From Fodinibacter sp963747405 (lineage in GTDB: Bacteria > Actinomycetota > Actinomycetes > Actinomycetales > Dermatophilaceae), in assembly GCA_963747405.1 (NCBI GenBank), contig CAVVFG010000016.1, forward strand, positions 319,126 through 383,125: DNA of 64,000 nucleotides, given 5' to 3'. The notes below the pieces were generated by a model. That model did not search any database. It worked only from the letters and a program-made list of their open reading frames with translations, and had not been told where the DNA came from. Position numbers and translations under genes: made by a program. Of the stretch, positions 8,452-18,200 are shown piece after piece; position 1 is the stretch's first letter; each line of letters begins with the position of its first letter.

Positions 8452-8895
8452 ATGACTGCCCTGCCGACCGACCTGTTCACCGCCATCGACCACGTCGGCG
8501 TCGCCGTGCCCGACCTCGACGACGCGATCGCCTTCTACGAGTCGACCTACGGCATGCGGCTGCTGCACGAGGAGACCAACGAGGAGCAGGGCGTGCGCGA
8601 GGCGATGATGGCCGTCGGCGACTCCGGCTCGTGCATCCAGCTGCTCGCGCCGCTCACCCCCGAGTCGACGATCGCGAAGTTCCTCGACCGCAGCGGACCC
8701 GGCATCCAGCAGCTCGCCTACCGGGTCGCCGACCTCGACGCCGTGAGCGCCACCCTGCGCGAGCGCGGGATGCGCCTGCTCTTCCCCGAGGCCAGGCGGG
8801 GCACGAGCAGCTCGCGGGTGAACTTCATCCACCCCAAGGACGCGCGCGGCATCCTCGTCGAGCTCGTCGAGCCGGCGGCCGACCCGGCGCACTGA
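8452..8895 (+). CDS. mce: Methylmalonyl-CoA (ethylmalonyl-CoA) epimerase
   Basis: 147-residue protein of the vicinal oxygen chelate fold, which interconverts the 2R and 2S forms of methylmalonyl- and ethylmalonyl-CoA. Visible signatures are IDHVGVAVPDLD (metal ligand His14), NEEQGVREAMM, IQLLAPL, RRGTSSSRVNFIHPKDARGILVELVEP with the ligand Glu near the end. At the position where many epimerases read HH before the third strand this one reads QQ (GPGIQQLAYRV); I recall the same in the mycobacterial homologue, so it may be a lineage feature. The ATG at 8452 follows a -10 hexamer directly. The gene is divergent from the thiolase gene and convergent with the membrane protein to its right. Confidence 0.9.
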   Translation: MTALPTDLFTAIDHVGVAVPDLDDAIAFYESTYGMRLLHEETNEEQGVREAMMAVGDSGSCIQLLAPLTPESTIAKFLDRSGPGIQQLAYRVADLDAVSATLRERGMRLLFPEARRGTSSSRVNFIHPKDARGILVELVEPAADPAH

Positions 8896-8923
8896 CGCCG
8901 CAGCTTGCGCGCCGCCACGGTGA

Positions 8924-10915
8924 TCACGCGGAGCCTCCCCTCCCGGCCACGTCCGCGGCCACCAGCAGCGGCGCCAGCACCAGCGCCACGAAGGCCGGGA
9001 TGACGAGCCCGGAGTCGTTGGCGACGAAGGCCACCGCGCCCATCACCACCGCCCCCTGCAGCACCACGACGCCGTCGGGCACCGGCCGCCACCGGCTGCG
9101 CCGGGCCGCGAGCACGAGCACCACGGTCGCCACGGCGATCGCGAGCAGGGGCCCTGAGCCGAGGTTGGCTAGGTTCTGGGACAGCTTGCGCCCCACCACG
9201 GCTCCGGCCTCCCCCGAGACCACCGACTCGACGAAGTCGCCGAGGTGGGTGCGTGAGCCGGCCGGCCGGAGCCAGTCGGCCCCGGCCACGAGCGCCACCA
9301 GCGCACCCGCCCCCACGACAGCAGCCAGCACGCGGCGCCAGGTCAGCCGCACCCCGGCCGTCGTGGCGACGACGAGCAGGCCGCCGAGCAGCAGCCCCGG
9401 TGGGCCCCCGAAGTCGGCCCCGAGCGAGGGCAGCGCCTCGATGGCCAGCGCCGCGGCGAGCACGACGAGCGCCAGGAGGGCCGACCCGCGGCGCGACCGA
9501 CCCACCGCGGCGACCCAGCCCACGACGACGAGCACGGCCAGCCCGTAGAGCGCGAAGCTGGTGTTGCCCAGCCCGTAGAACCGCCCGCCGACGACCGGGT
9601 TCTGGCCGAACACCGACCCCAGCTGCAGCCCCGACCCGGTGACCACGTCGCCGGCGAGCACGAGCAGGGTGACCACGGCGACGCACCGCAGCGCACCGAG
9701 CACCTGCCACCGCCCGGCCCACCACGCGGCCGCCGTGAGCAGGACGACGACCGCTGCCAGCGCACCACCGAAGGCGACGGAGGGCGCCCCCGCCCACCAC
9801 CACGGCACGAGGTTGGCCAGGAACGTCGAGACCGGGACGGTGGCCACCGCCACGCCGGCGACGCGCAGCGCGCCCGGCAGGGCAGCCGCCGGGCTCCCCC
9901 GGCGCCACCAGAGCACCACGACGGCCAGCGCCCACGCCGCGAACGCCGCGGCCAGCCACCCGGTCACCTGGGGGCTCACCACCCGCAGGGTCGCGGCGCG
10001 GATCTCGAAGCCGACCCGTCCCGCGAGCAGGGCGGCCGGCGAGCCGGTGCTCGGCGCGACGGTCAGGGGTCGTCCGGTCACCTCGACGTCGGGCGCACCG
10101 ACGCGGGTCAGTGCGGTCGCCGTGAGGTCCTGCAGCTGCACCACCCCCGGCTGCCGGGTCGAGGTCGAGGTGAGCAGGCCGCGCGGGTACGACGGCCCGG
10201 CGGCGACCACCGCCCGCGGTCGCACGGCCGACGGCCCGTCGCCGACGCCGGCCACCACCACGTCGGCCCCGGGATCCACCGCACGCACCCGCGCGACCAG
10301 CGCGTCGAGCTGCTGGAGGGCCGCGGCTCGGGAAGGTCCGGACGGCGGCAGCGTGCCACCGTCGACGATCACCACCGGGCACTGGAACGACGTCGGCAGC
10401 GTCGCCCGGTAGGTCGCCACGACGCCGTCGGGCTCGGCCCCGGCGATCGCCGCGCCCGGTCCGACCGTCTCGACGCAGGCGCCGGATGCCGTCACCCCGG
10501 CCCCGAGCGTGCCCGGCGAGGCGTCGTACGAGTCCGCCGCCGCGGCCGCCAGGTACTCCTCCCAGCGCGGCACGCGGTCGCCGGTGACCGGCAGGGGCGC
10601 ACGGCAGGGACCCTCGACGTCGGCGGCCCGTCGGCCGGCCGACAGGGTCAGCCAGCCGTCGACGGCGCACGAGCGGCTGCGCACGGCCCGCACCGTCATC
10701 GCGCCGAGGGCGCCTGTGGACGCCAGCTCCCGCAGCGTCGGGAGGTTCCCTCCGTCGACGTCGGACCACGCCAGCCCCGGCGCCCCGACCACCACCCACC
10801 GGGGCGACCCGGCGGCATCCGCGGTGGTGGCCCCGGTCGTGCTGGCGCCCGCCGACGGCAGGCCGAGGAGCAGGCCGAGCACGAGCAGCGCCCCGAGCCA
10901 GGACCACCGCCTCAC
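8924..10915 (-). CDS. Membrane protein with an alkaline-phosphatase-like extracytoplasmic domain and about ten helices
   Basis: 663-residue protein of unknown function. An N-terminal signal or anchor segment (residues about 6-26) is followed by roughly 300 residues without membrane helices that resemble the alkaline phosphatase/nucleotide pyrophosphatase fold: WVVVGAPGLAWSDVDGGNLPTLRELASTGALGAMTV and later VVAAGPSYPRGLLTSTSTRQPGVVQLQDLTATAL. The usual metal-binding Asp/His set is not obvious, so the domain may be degenerate. The C-terminal half has about ten hydrophobic segments. The GTG at 10915 overlaps the stop of the GH15-like gene (GTGA), so the two are coupled; a shared task in cell-surface glycan metabolism is inference. 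Confidence 0.65.
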   Translation of the reverse strand: MRRWSWLGALLVLGLLLGLPSAGASTTGATTADAAGSPRWVVVGAPGLAWSDVDGGNLPTLRELASTGALGAMTVRAVRSRSCAVDGWLTLSAGRRAADVEGPCRAPLPVTGDRVPRWEEYLAAAAADSYDASPGTLGAGVTASGACVETVGPGAAIAGAEPDGVVATYRATLPTSFQCPVVIVDGGTLPPSGPSRAAALQQLDALVARVRAVDPGADVVVAGVGDGPSAVRPRAVVAAGPSYPRGLLTSTSTRQPGVVQLQDLTATALTRVGAPDVEVTGRPLTVAPSTGSPAALLAGRVGFEIRAATLRVVSPQVTGWLAAAFAAWALAVVVLWWRRGSPAAALPGALRVAGVAVATVPVSTFLANLVPWWWAGAPSVAFGGALAAVVVLLTAAAWWAGRWQVLGALRCVAVVTLLVLAGDVVTGSGLQLGSVFGQNPVVGGRFYGLGNTSFALYGLAVLVVVGWVAAVGRSRRGSALLALVVLAAALAIEALPSLGADFGGPPGLLLGGLLVVATTAGVRLTWRRVLAAVVGAGALVALVAGADWLRPAGSRTHLGDFVESVVSGEAGAVVGRKLSQNLANLGSGPLLAIAVATVVLVLAARRSRWRPVPDGVVVLQGAVVMGAVAFVANDSGLVIPAFVALVLAPLLVAADVAGRGGSA

Positions 10916-12225
10916 GCGTGCACCAGCTCGTGACGGGCGATGACGACCAGCGCGGCCGTCCAGGCCAGCGGCGCCACGGCGGCCGGGCGGCCGTCGAAGA
11001 GCACCTTCTCGGGAAAGGACCCGGCGTCGGTGCGGTGCTCGCCGAGCCAGCCGAGAAGGGCCTCGGCACGGGCGCGCTCGCCACTGGCCGCCCAGGCGGC
11101 GGCGAACAGCGCCGTCTCGGGAGTCCAGCTGATGCCGTCGTCCTTCCACTGCACCCCGGGCGAGACCCCGCCGGCGGGGCGGGCCATGGCGTTCTGCGCA
11201 CGACCCATGGCGTGCAGCACCGCGTCGTCGACCGGTCCCGGTACGCCGATCGGCGCGGCGAGGAAGGTGACCGCGGCATCGGCCGCCGGGTCGTCGAGCA
11301 GCCGCGGGTAGCCCTTGGCGCCGAACTGCGCGTGCACCTGGGTGCCGAGCGATTCGGCAGCGGCATGGGTGCGTTCGGCGAGCCCGGTCTCACCGACCAG
11401 CGGCAGCACCGCGGTGGCGCTGCGCAGCCCGGCGAGCACCGACGCCGCCGTGCCGAGGGTGACGGACCGCTCGACGAGCTCCCAGTAGTCGGACGACGCC
11501 ATCGGCAGCCGGGTGTCCGCGTCGAGCGAGGCGAGCAGCCGCTGCGTGCTCAGCAGGAACATCGGCCGCAGCGGGGCCAACAGCTCGGCCGCCCGGTCGG
11601 GAGCGGCGAGTGCGAGCTGGTGGGCGCCCCACACCGACCACGCGGACCCGTCGAGCTGCGCCACCCGGTCGTCGGGAGTGCGGCGCGTGTGCAGGTCGTA
11701 GCGCGCCTCGAACCAGCCGTCGTGGCGCTGTACCTCCTGCAGGAAGGCCAGCTGCTCGGCCGCGTGCTCGGGGTGCCCCGTGCGGGCCAGCGCGGTGGCC
11801 ACGAAGGACACGTCGCGCGGCCACGCGTACCGCCACCGCTCGCTCCACCCCGCCACGCACGCCGGCAGCCCCACCGACAGGGCCCGCAGGTCCAGCAGCG
11901 CCGAGCGCAGCACGTCGTCACCGCCGTCGAGCCCGCGGCGCACCCAGGGCGCGCAGCCCTCCACCCACGCCTGCTCGTCCTCCACCAGCATGGTGCTCAG
12001 CGGCCGGTCGGCGAGCACCCGGGTGCCGGGCACGACGGCATCCGGGTGGCCGGTGGGCACCAGCTCGCGCACGCCGGGCGAGGAGAAGGCCACCGTCTCG
12101 CTGTACAGGGGCACCTCGGCGCGCTTGATGCGGTACTCGATGCTCCACCACGCGAGCGCCCCGTAGGTGAGCACGCCACCCGTACCGAGCACCAGCTTCC
12201 GGCGCGAGAGGGGGGTGGGGGCCAC
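10912..12225 (-). CDS. Secreted glucoamylase-like hydrolase (GH15 type) with Tat-like signal
   Basis: 437-residue protein with the (alpha/alpha)6 features of GH15 glucoamylases: SERWRYAWPRDVSFVATALARTGHPEHAAEQLAFL matches the substrate-binding WPRD region, and a Glu-rich WTPETALFAAAW segment near the end is the place where the catalytic base is expected. At the N-terminus LSRRKLVLGTGGVLTYGALAWW has a twin-arginine-like signal followed by a hydrophobic stretch, so it may be exported folded. A TACAGT hexamer lies 6 bases before the GTG at 12225. Its stop overlaps the start of the membrane protein downstream. GH15 members cleave alpha-glucosides, but the natural substrate here is unknown. Confidence 0.7.
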   Translation of the reverse strand: MAPTPLSRRKLVLGTGGVLTYGALAWWSIEYRIKRAEVPLYSETVAFSSPGVRELVPTGHPDAVVPGTRVLADRPLSTMLVEDEQAWVEGCAPWVRRGLDGGDDVLRSALLDLRALSVGLPACVAGWSERWRYAWPRDVSFVATALARTGHPEHAAEQLAFLQEVQRHDGWFEARYDLHTRRTPDDRVAQLDGSAWSVWGAHQLALAAPDRAAELLAPLRPMFLLSTQRLLASLDADTRLPMASSDYWELVERSVTLGTAASVLAGLRSATAVLPLVGETGLAERTHAAAESLGTQVHAQFGAKGYPRLLDDPAADAAVTFLAAPIGVPGPVDDAVLHAMGRAQNAMARPAGGVSPGVQWKDDGISWTPETALFAAAWAASGERARAEALLGWLGEHRTDAGSFPEKVLFDGRPAAVAPLAWTAALVVIARHELVHA

Positions 12226-12231
12226 GACGGA

Positions 12232-12237
12232 ACTGTA
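12232..12237 (-). promoter_or_regulatory. -10 element of the GH15-like gene (leaderless)
   Basis: TACAGT ends 6 bases before the GTG at 12225. It lies in the 171-base divergent region shared with the Ccr gene; I see no further clear signal there. Confidence 0.5.
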
Positions 12238-12396
12238 TGCCGCCCGCCTGACCGCCGCCCCGGCCGGCCGTGAGCCGGATCACGCCGTGAGGGCCGTCAT
12301 AGGGCCCCGTCCCGCCGGGGCGAGGAGACTAGGTTCGCCGGGCGGGCTCGCCACCGCCGATCGAACACGCCCTCACCGCCGAAGGAGCACGACCGC

Positions 12397-13737
12397 ATGG
12401 ACCAGATCCGCGAGGCCATCCTCTCCGGGGACCGCAGCACGCAGACGTATGCCGAGATCGACGTCCCGCCCACCTACCGTGCCGCGACGGTGCACAAGGA
12501 CGAGGTCGAGATGTTCGCCGGGGTGGCGACCCGCGACAAGGACCCGCGCCGGTCGCTGCACGTCGAGCAGGTGCCGACCCCCGAGCTCGCCCCCGGTGAG
12601 GCGCTCGTCGCCGTGATGGCCAGCGCGATCAACTACAACACCGTGTGGACCTCGATCTTCGAGCCGGTGTCGACCTTCTCCTTCCTCGAGCGCTACGGGC
12701 GCACCTCGGAGTTCGCGAAGCGCCACGACCTGCCCTACCACGTGGTCGGGTCCGACCTCGCCGGCGTGGTGCTGCGCACCGGCCCCGGGGTCACCAAGTG
12801 GAAGCCCGGCACCGAGGTCGTCGCGCACTGCCTGAGCGTCGAGCTCGAGGACGCCGAGGGCCACGACGACACGATGATGGACCCGCAGCAGCGGATCTGG
12901 GGCTTCGAGACCAACTTCGGAGGCCTGGCCGAGCTGGCGATCGTCAAGGCCAACCAGCTGATGCCCAAGCCGACCCACCTGTCCTGGGAGGAGGCCGCCG
13001 CACCGGGACTGGTCAACTCCACGGCCTACCGCCAGCTGATCTCCAAGAACGGCGCCCACATGAAGCTCGGCGACCGGGTGCTGATCTGGGGCGCCTCCGG
13101 CGGCCTGGGCTCGTACGCCACCCAGATGGCCCTGGCCGGCGGCGCCACCCCCATCTGCGTGGTCTCCTCCCCCGAGAAGGCCGCGATCTGCCGGGCGATG
13201 GGCGCCGAGCTGATCATCGACCGCTCCGCCGAGGGCTACCGGTTCTGGAACGCCGAGGGCACCGCGCAGGACCCCAAGGAGTGGCAGCGCCTGGGCAAGA
13301 AGATCCGCGAGCTCACCGGTGGCCACGACGTCGACATCGTCTTCGAGCACCCCGGCCGCGAGACCTTCGGCGCCAGCGTCTACGTGGCCCGCAAGGGCGG
13401 CACCATCGTCACCTGCGCCTCGACGTCGGGCTACATGCACGAGTACGACAACCGCTACCTCTGGATGAACCTCAAGCGCATCGTCAGCTCGCACTTCGCG
13501 AACTACCGCGAGGCGTGGGAGGCCAACGAGCTCGTCGACCGCGGCCTCATCCATCCGACCCTGAGCCGCACCTACGCCCTCGAGGACGTCGGCACGGCGG
13601 CTCTCGACGTGCACCGCAACCTGCACCAGGGCAAGGTCGGCGTGCTCACGCTGTCGCCGCAGGAGGGCCTCGGGGTGACCGACCCCGACAAACGCGCCCG
13701 GTTCGAGGAGGCCATCAACCGGTTCCGCGACGCCTGA
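12397..13737 (+). CDS. ccrA: Crotonyl-CoA carboxylase/reductase
   Basis: 446-residue medium-chain dehydrogenase that reductively carboxylates crotonyl-CoA with NADPH and CO2 to (2S)-ethylmalonyl-CoA, the defining step of the ethylmalonyl-CoA pathway. The CO2-pocket residues described for the Kitasatospora enzyme are all present: Asn81 (AINYNTVW), Phe170 and Glu171 (WGFETNFGG), and His366 (KRIVSSHFANYR, equivalent of His365). The NADPH loop is GASGGLGSYA at 232-241. Length equals that of Streptomyces Ccr (about 447). It lies alone, with its partners dispersed elsewhere in the window. In Streptomyces the product also serves as an extender unit for polyketides. Confidence 0.95.
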   Translation: MDQIREAILSGDRSTQTYAEIDVPPTYRAATVHKDEVEMFAGVATRDKDPRRSLHVEQVPTPELAPGEALVAVMASAINYNTVWTSIFEPVSTFSFLERYGRTSEFAKRHDLPYHVVGSDLAGVVLRTGPGVTKWKPGTEVVAHCLSVELEDAEGHDDTMMDPQQRIWGFETNFGGLAELAIVKANQLMPKPTHLSWEEAAAPGLVNSTAYRQLISKNGAHMKLGDRVLIWGASGGLGSYATQMALAGGATPICVVSSPEKAAICRAMGAELIIDRSAEGYRFWNAEGTAQDPKEWQRLGKKIRELTGGHDVDIVFEHPGRETFGASVYVARKGGTIVTCASTSGYMHEYDNRYLWMNLKRIVSSHFANYREAWEANELVDRGLIHPTLSRTYALEDVGTAALDVHRNLHQGKVGVLTLSPQEGLGVTDPDKRARFEEAINRFRDA

Positions 13738-13794
13738 ACCGGTGTCCGAGGGGGCACCCCGGGCCGCCAGTAGGGTGTGCCGGGGAGGTGGCGC

Positions 13795-15126
13795 GTGAAG
13801 ACGTCCAGGCTGTGGAGCCCGGTGACCCGGTGGATCGACTACCGGCGCCGCCAACTCAGCGCCCTCGAGCAGAGCAACCGGATCGCCGCCCTGGTGCACG
13901 ACGACCTCGCGGCCGACTCCGAGCCGCTCGGGGCCGTGACCCCCGTGGATGCCGGACCCGACCCCTCGGCGCCGGCCGGCGGTGGCGCGCCGGCCGGGGC
14001 CCGGGCCCGCACCGCGTCGGACGCCGGCCCAGCCGCCGCCGAGGCGCGCTCGGGTCGGGGCTCCGGCTACGGCGTGGTCGGACTCCCCCTCAACCGGCAC
14101 TCACCGTTCTACCTGGGCTTCTTCGGCGCCACCGGGGCGCTGCTCGCGATCGGCCTGTGGCAGATGGTCGGCCGGCTCACGACGACCCTGACCCTGCTGC
14201 TCGTCTCGATGTTCCTTGCCCTGGCCCTCAACCCGGTCGTCGACGCCCTCGTCGAGCGCGGGGTGCGCCGGTCCGGGTCCGTCGCCGTGGTCTTCACCGG
14301 CCTGCTCGTCGTCTTCGTGCTCATCGGCTTCCTCGTCATCCCGCCGGTCATCGTCGAGGGCACCGACCTCGCCCAGCAGGCCCCCGGCTACGTCGAGGAC
14401 CTCCTCGGCAGCAGCTGGGTTCGCGAGATCGACCGCAACTACGACGTCATCGACAAGGTCCGGGCGGAGCTGCAGGCGCGGATGACCGACCAGCAGTTCC
14501 TCGAGGGGGTTCTCGGCGGCATCCTCGGAGCGGGGCGGGCCGTGCTCAACGGGGTCTTCCAGGTGTTCACCGTGCTGGTGCTCACCTTGTACTTCCTCTC
14601 CTCGCTGCCCCGGGTCAAGAGCGCCGCGTACGCCGTCGTGCCGGCCAGCAGGCGCCGGCGCGTCGAGTCGCTGTCCGAGGAGATCTTCCGCCGGGTCGGG
14701 TCGTACGCGATCGGCCAGACCGCCATCGCCACCCTGAACGCGCTGCTGTCCTACGTGATGATGCGCATCGTCGGCATCCCCTACGCCGCGGTGCTGGCCG
14801 TGACCGTCGGGCTGCTGGGGCTGATCCCGATGATCGGTGCCACGCTCGGTGCCGCCGTCGTGGTCGTCGTGGCCTCCTTCGACGAGCCGAGGAAGGCGCT
14901 CATCGTGCTCGTCTACTACATCGTCTACCAGCAGCTCGAGAACTACGTCGTGGCCCCCCGCGTCATGCAGCGCACGGTCTCGGTCCCCGGGCCGGTGACG
15001 ATCGTCGCGGCCCTGGTCGGCGGGGCCCTGCTCGGTGTGCTCGGCGCCCTGCTCGCCATCCCGGTCGCCGCCGGGCTGCTGCTGCTCTACGAGGAGGTGC
15101 TCGTGCCGCGCCAAGGCCGCGCCTGA
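13795..15126 (+). CDS. AI-2E family (PerM/YdiK-like) membrane transporter
   Basis: 443-residue integral membrane protein of the AI-2E transporter family, with about eight hydrophobic segments from residue 100 onward. The family signature VVYYIVYQQLENYVVAPRVMQRTVSVPGPVTIVAALVGGALLGVLGALLAIPVAA is clear. The first 95 residues are hydrophilic and Pro/Ala/Gly-rich and probably cytoplasmic. The GTG at 13795 has GGAGGTG just upstream, which settles the start. Substrates differ among members (autoinducer-2, sodium/proton exchange) and cannot be predicted. The gene is convergent with the metalloprotease. Confidence 0.85.
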   Translation: MKTSRLWSPVTRWIDYRRRQLSALEQSNRIAALVHDDLAADSEPLGAVTPVDAGPDPSAPAGGGAPAGARARTASDAGPAAAEARSGRGSGYGVVGLPLNRHSPFYLGFFGATGALLAIGLWQMVGRLTTTLTLLLVSMFLALALNPVVDALVERGVRRSGSVAVVFTGLLVVFVLIGFLVIPPVIVEGTDLAQQAPGYVEDLLGSSWVREIDRNYDVIDKVRAELQARMTDQQFLEGVLGGILGAGRAVLNGVFQVFTVLVLTLYFLSSLPRVKSAAYAVVPASRRRRVESLSEEIFRRVGSYAIGQTAIATLNALLSYVMMRIVGIPYAAVLAVTVGLLGLIPMIGATLGAAVVVVVASFDEPRKALIVLVYYIVYQQLENYVVAPRVMQRTVSVPGPVTIVAALVGGALLGVLGALLAIPVAAGLLLLYEEVLVPRQGRA

Positions 15127-15215
15127 CCCGGTCCGGTGGGGCCCACGCGGGCGTCCGGATGCCGCGCACCGACCCACGTGCAGCAGACGACGAACCGGGC
15201 ACGGCTGGGAGAACG

Positions 15216-15235
15216 AGGGGCGTTCGGGCGCCCCT
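15216..15235. terminator. Hairpin between the AI-2E and metalloprotease genes
   Basis: AGGGGCG, a six-base loop and CGCCCCT form a 7-bp stem immediately after the stop codon of the minus-strand protease gene. There is no long T run, as is usual in GC-rich actinobacteria. Its position between convergent genes suggests a bidirectional terminator. Confidence 0.5.
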
Positions 15236-18200
15236 CAGCCGGTGTAGTACCCCGCCAGGTCCGCGACCAGGTCGATCGTGCCCGAGGCGTTGTACAGGTT
15301 CACCCGGTTCCCGGCACCCACCGCCACCGTCACCAGGTTCGGCACCGTCTGCCCGGCCACCACGTTCAGGTTCGACGCCTCCGGCCGGGTCGTGCCACCG
15401 GGGTACACGGTCAGGTAGCTCGCCGACGTCGGCCGCGTCGCCGTCACGTTCATCGTCACCGCCGTCACCCCGGCCGGCAGCCCCGGCACGCTCAGGCTCA
15501 CCGTGCCCCTGGGACCCACCTTCGCCCGCGGCGCACCCACCCCCGTGCGCGTGTCCAGCACCCGCCTCGGCGACACCGCCGTGAACCCCGCCCCGGCATC
15601 CCGGGTGAAGTACCCCGCCAGGTCCGCGACCAGGTCGATCGTGCCCGAGGCGTTGTACAGGTTCACCCGGTTCCCGGCACCCACCGCCACCGTCACCAGG
15701 TTCGGCACCGTCTGCCCGGCCACCACGTTCAGGTTCGACGCCTCCGGCCGGGTCGTGCCACCGGGGTACACGGTCAGGTAGCTCGCCGACGTCGGCCGCG
15801 TCGCCGTCACGTTCATCGTCACCGCCGTCACCCCGGCCGGCAGCCCCGGCACGCTCAGGCTCACCGTGCCCCTGGGACCCACCTTCGCCCGCGGCGCACC
15901 CACCCCCGTGCGCGTGTCCAGCACCCGCCTCGGCGACACCGCCGTGAACCCCGCCCCGGCATCCCGGGTGAAGTACCCCGCCAGGTCCGCGACCAGGTCG
16001 ATCGTGCCCGAGGCGTTGTACAGGTTCACCCGGTTCCCGGCACCCACCGCCACCGTCACCAGGTTCGGCACCGTCTGCCCGGCCACCACGTTCAGGTTCG
16101 ACGCCTCCGGCCGGGTCGTGCCACCGGGGTACACGGTCAGGTAGCTCGCCGACGTCGGCCGCGTCGCCGTCACGTTCATCGTCACCGCCGTCACCCCGGC
16201 CGGCAGCCCCGGCACGCTCAGGCTCACCGTGCCCCTGGGACCCACCTTCGCCCGCGGCGCACCCACCCCCGTGCGCGTGTCCAGCACCCGCCTCGGCGAC
16301 ACCGCCGTGAACCCCGCCCCGTTCGGGACGAAGGTCGGCGTCACGGGCCCGGCCGGCGCCGACGCCGGACCGGTTCCGACGCTGTTGGTCGCCCTCACCG
16401 TGACCGTGTACGCGGTGCCGTTGGTCAGGCCCGGGACGGTGCAGCTCGACCCGGTGGAGGTGCAGGTCCGCCCGCCAGGGCTGGCCGTCGCCGTGTACCG
16501 GCTGATCTCGGCGCCTCCATCACTGGCCGGAGCGGACCAGGACACCAGCGCCGAGCCGTCGCGCGCCACCGCCGTCACCCCCGTCGGCGCACCCGGGACG
16601 CTCGCCTCGCTCGCCGTCGTGACGTCGGTGACGGTGAGCCTGCGCGGATGGGCGTGCGACGTCGCCTCCGTGTTGCCCAGGGTGTCGGTCAGCGGGTTGA
16701 TCGTCACGGTCCACGTCCCGGTCGCGGCCGTCGCCGGGATGCTGACCGTCCGCTGGTACGTGCCGTCCGTGGCGCTTCCCGACGTGCGGGTCATCGCGCC
16801 CGCACCGAGCGTCTGCGCGGTGCTGTCCGACGAGAGCACCAGCCTGGGGGCCACGGCACCGGTGGCATCGGTGACCCGAGCCGTCACGACGACCTGGGCG
16901 GGGCCGGCGTCCACGTCGACGGTGCCCGGTGAGAAGTCGAACGCCGCCAGTACCGGCGCGGCGGTGTCCACCGGTGGGACGGTCGGTGCGAACGACCACT
17001 CGAGCCGGGTCCCGCCCACGCTGGGCGCCTGGCCACCGCCCCAGCCGTCGACGGCGATCCGGTAGGTCACCCCGGCGGTCACCGGGCGGGCCGCGATCCC
17101 GCTGGTCAGCAGTGCCCCATGGTCGTCGTTGGACGCCACGGTCGTGAGGCCGGCGGCGCTCGACCCGGTGTAGAGCCCCAGCAAGGTGTCGATCCCCGAG
17201 CCGCTCGTGGTCAGGGCCAGGGTCCCGTTCGCAGGGGCCGTCCACCGGTACCAGATCGAGGCGCCCCCGGGGTCACCGGCGTGGCTGGGCTCGCCCGCCT
17301 CCTTGGTCGCGGTGCCGTTCGACCCGGTGACGCTGCCGGCACTGCCCGTGATCGGCTGCGCCGACGCGAAGGCGTCGTTGCCGGCGGTGGCCGTGGCCGC
17401 CCAGGCACCGGTCAGGGTGGCAGGCATCGTGGCCGCGCAGGCACCCTTCGCCGTCATCCGCGCCGTCGTCGCCGCTGCGCTGGTGAGCCGGGTACTGGGT
17501 GCGGTCGAGCTGGTGAGAACCCGGTGGTCGCTGAAGCCGTGCCACGCGTCCCCGGGGCCACCGCGGTAGCTGGCGTGGTTCAGGCCCTCGAGGCCGTCGG
17601 CCTCGACGACGTCGACGAGCCGGTCGGTGTCGGTCGCGTTGCTGGTGCGGCCCTCGTGCACGTGGTAGACGACCAGCCCGCAGCCCGGCAGGGCGGTGTC
17701 GAGGCCGGCCTTCTGGCGGTTCTCGACCAGGAAGTACTCACCCACTCCTGTCGTGGAGTACTCCGGGCCGTTGGGGTCGCCGAGCATCCGGTAGATGGTG
17801 TCGGTCGTGGACACCTGCGGCAGGTAGAGGTCCGCCGTCGCGGAGACCTCGGTCGGCGTGACCCAGCCCTGCACCGAGCGGCTCCACGCGTCGGGAAGCA
17901 CGGGGGCGTCACCCTGGGTGCTGCTGCCCGCCTTGGTGCCCCAGCTGCCCGACGCCATCAGGCTCCACTCGCCGACCCCCTGGGAGCTGCCGTCGGTGTC
18001 GTAGAGGTCCGGCCAGCCCAGGTCGTGGCCGAACTCGTGCGCCATGATCCCGATGGTCGCCTGGTGTGCACCCGCGCGGTTGGACGAGAAGCAGTGCGAC
18101 TCCCCGAACTGGGTGTAGCCGCGGCTTCCCACCGTGATGCCGTCCACGACGGGAGCACCGGTGTTGATCGCCCAGCGGTGCCCCCACACCGTCGGCGTAC

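Noticed and set aside
15246..16322. CRISPR-like or mobile repeat array
   Set aside because: The 363-bp period, the open reading frame through all units and the match to a known protein domain show a coding repeat.
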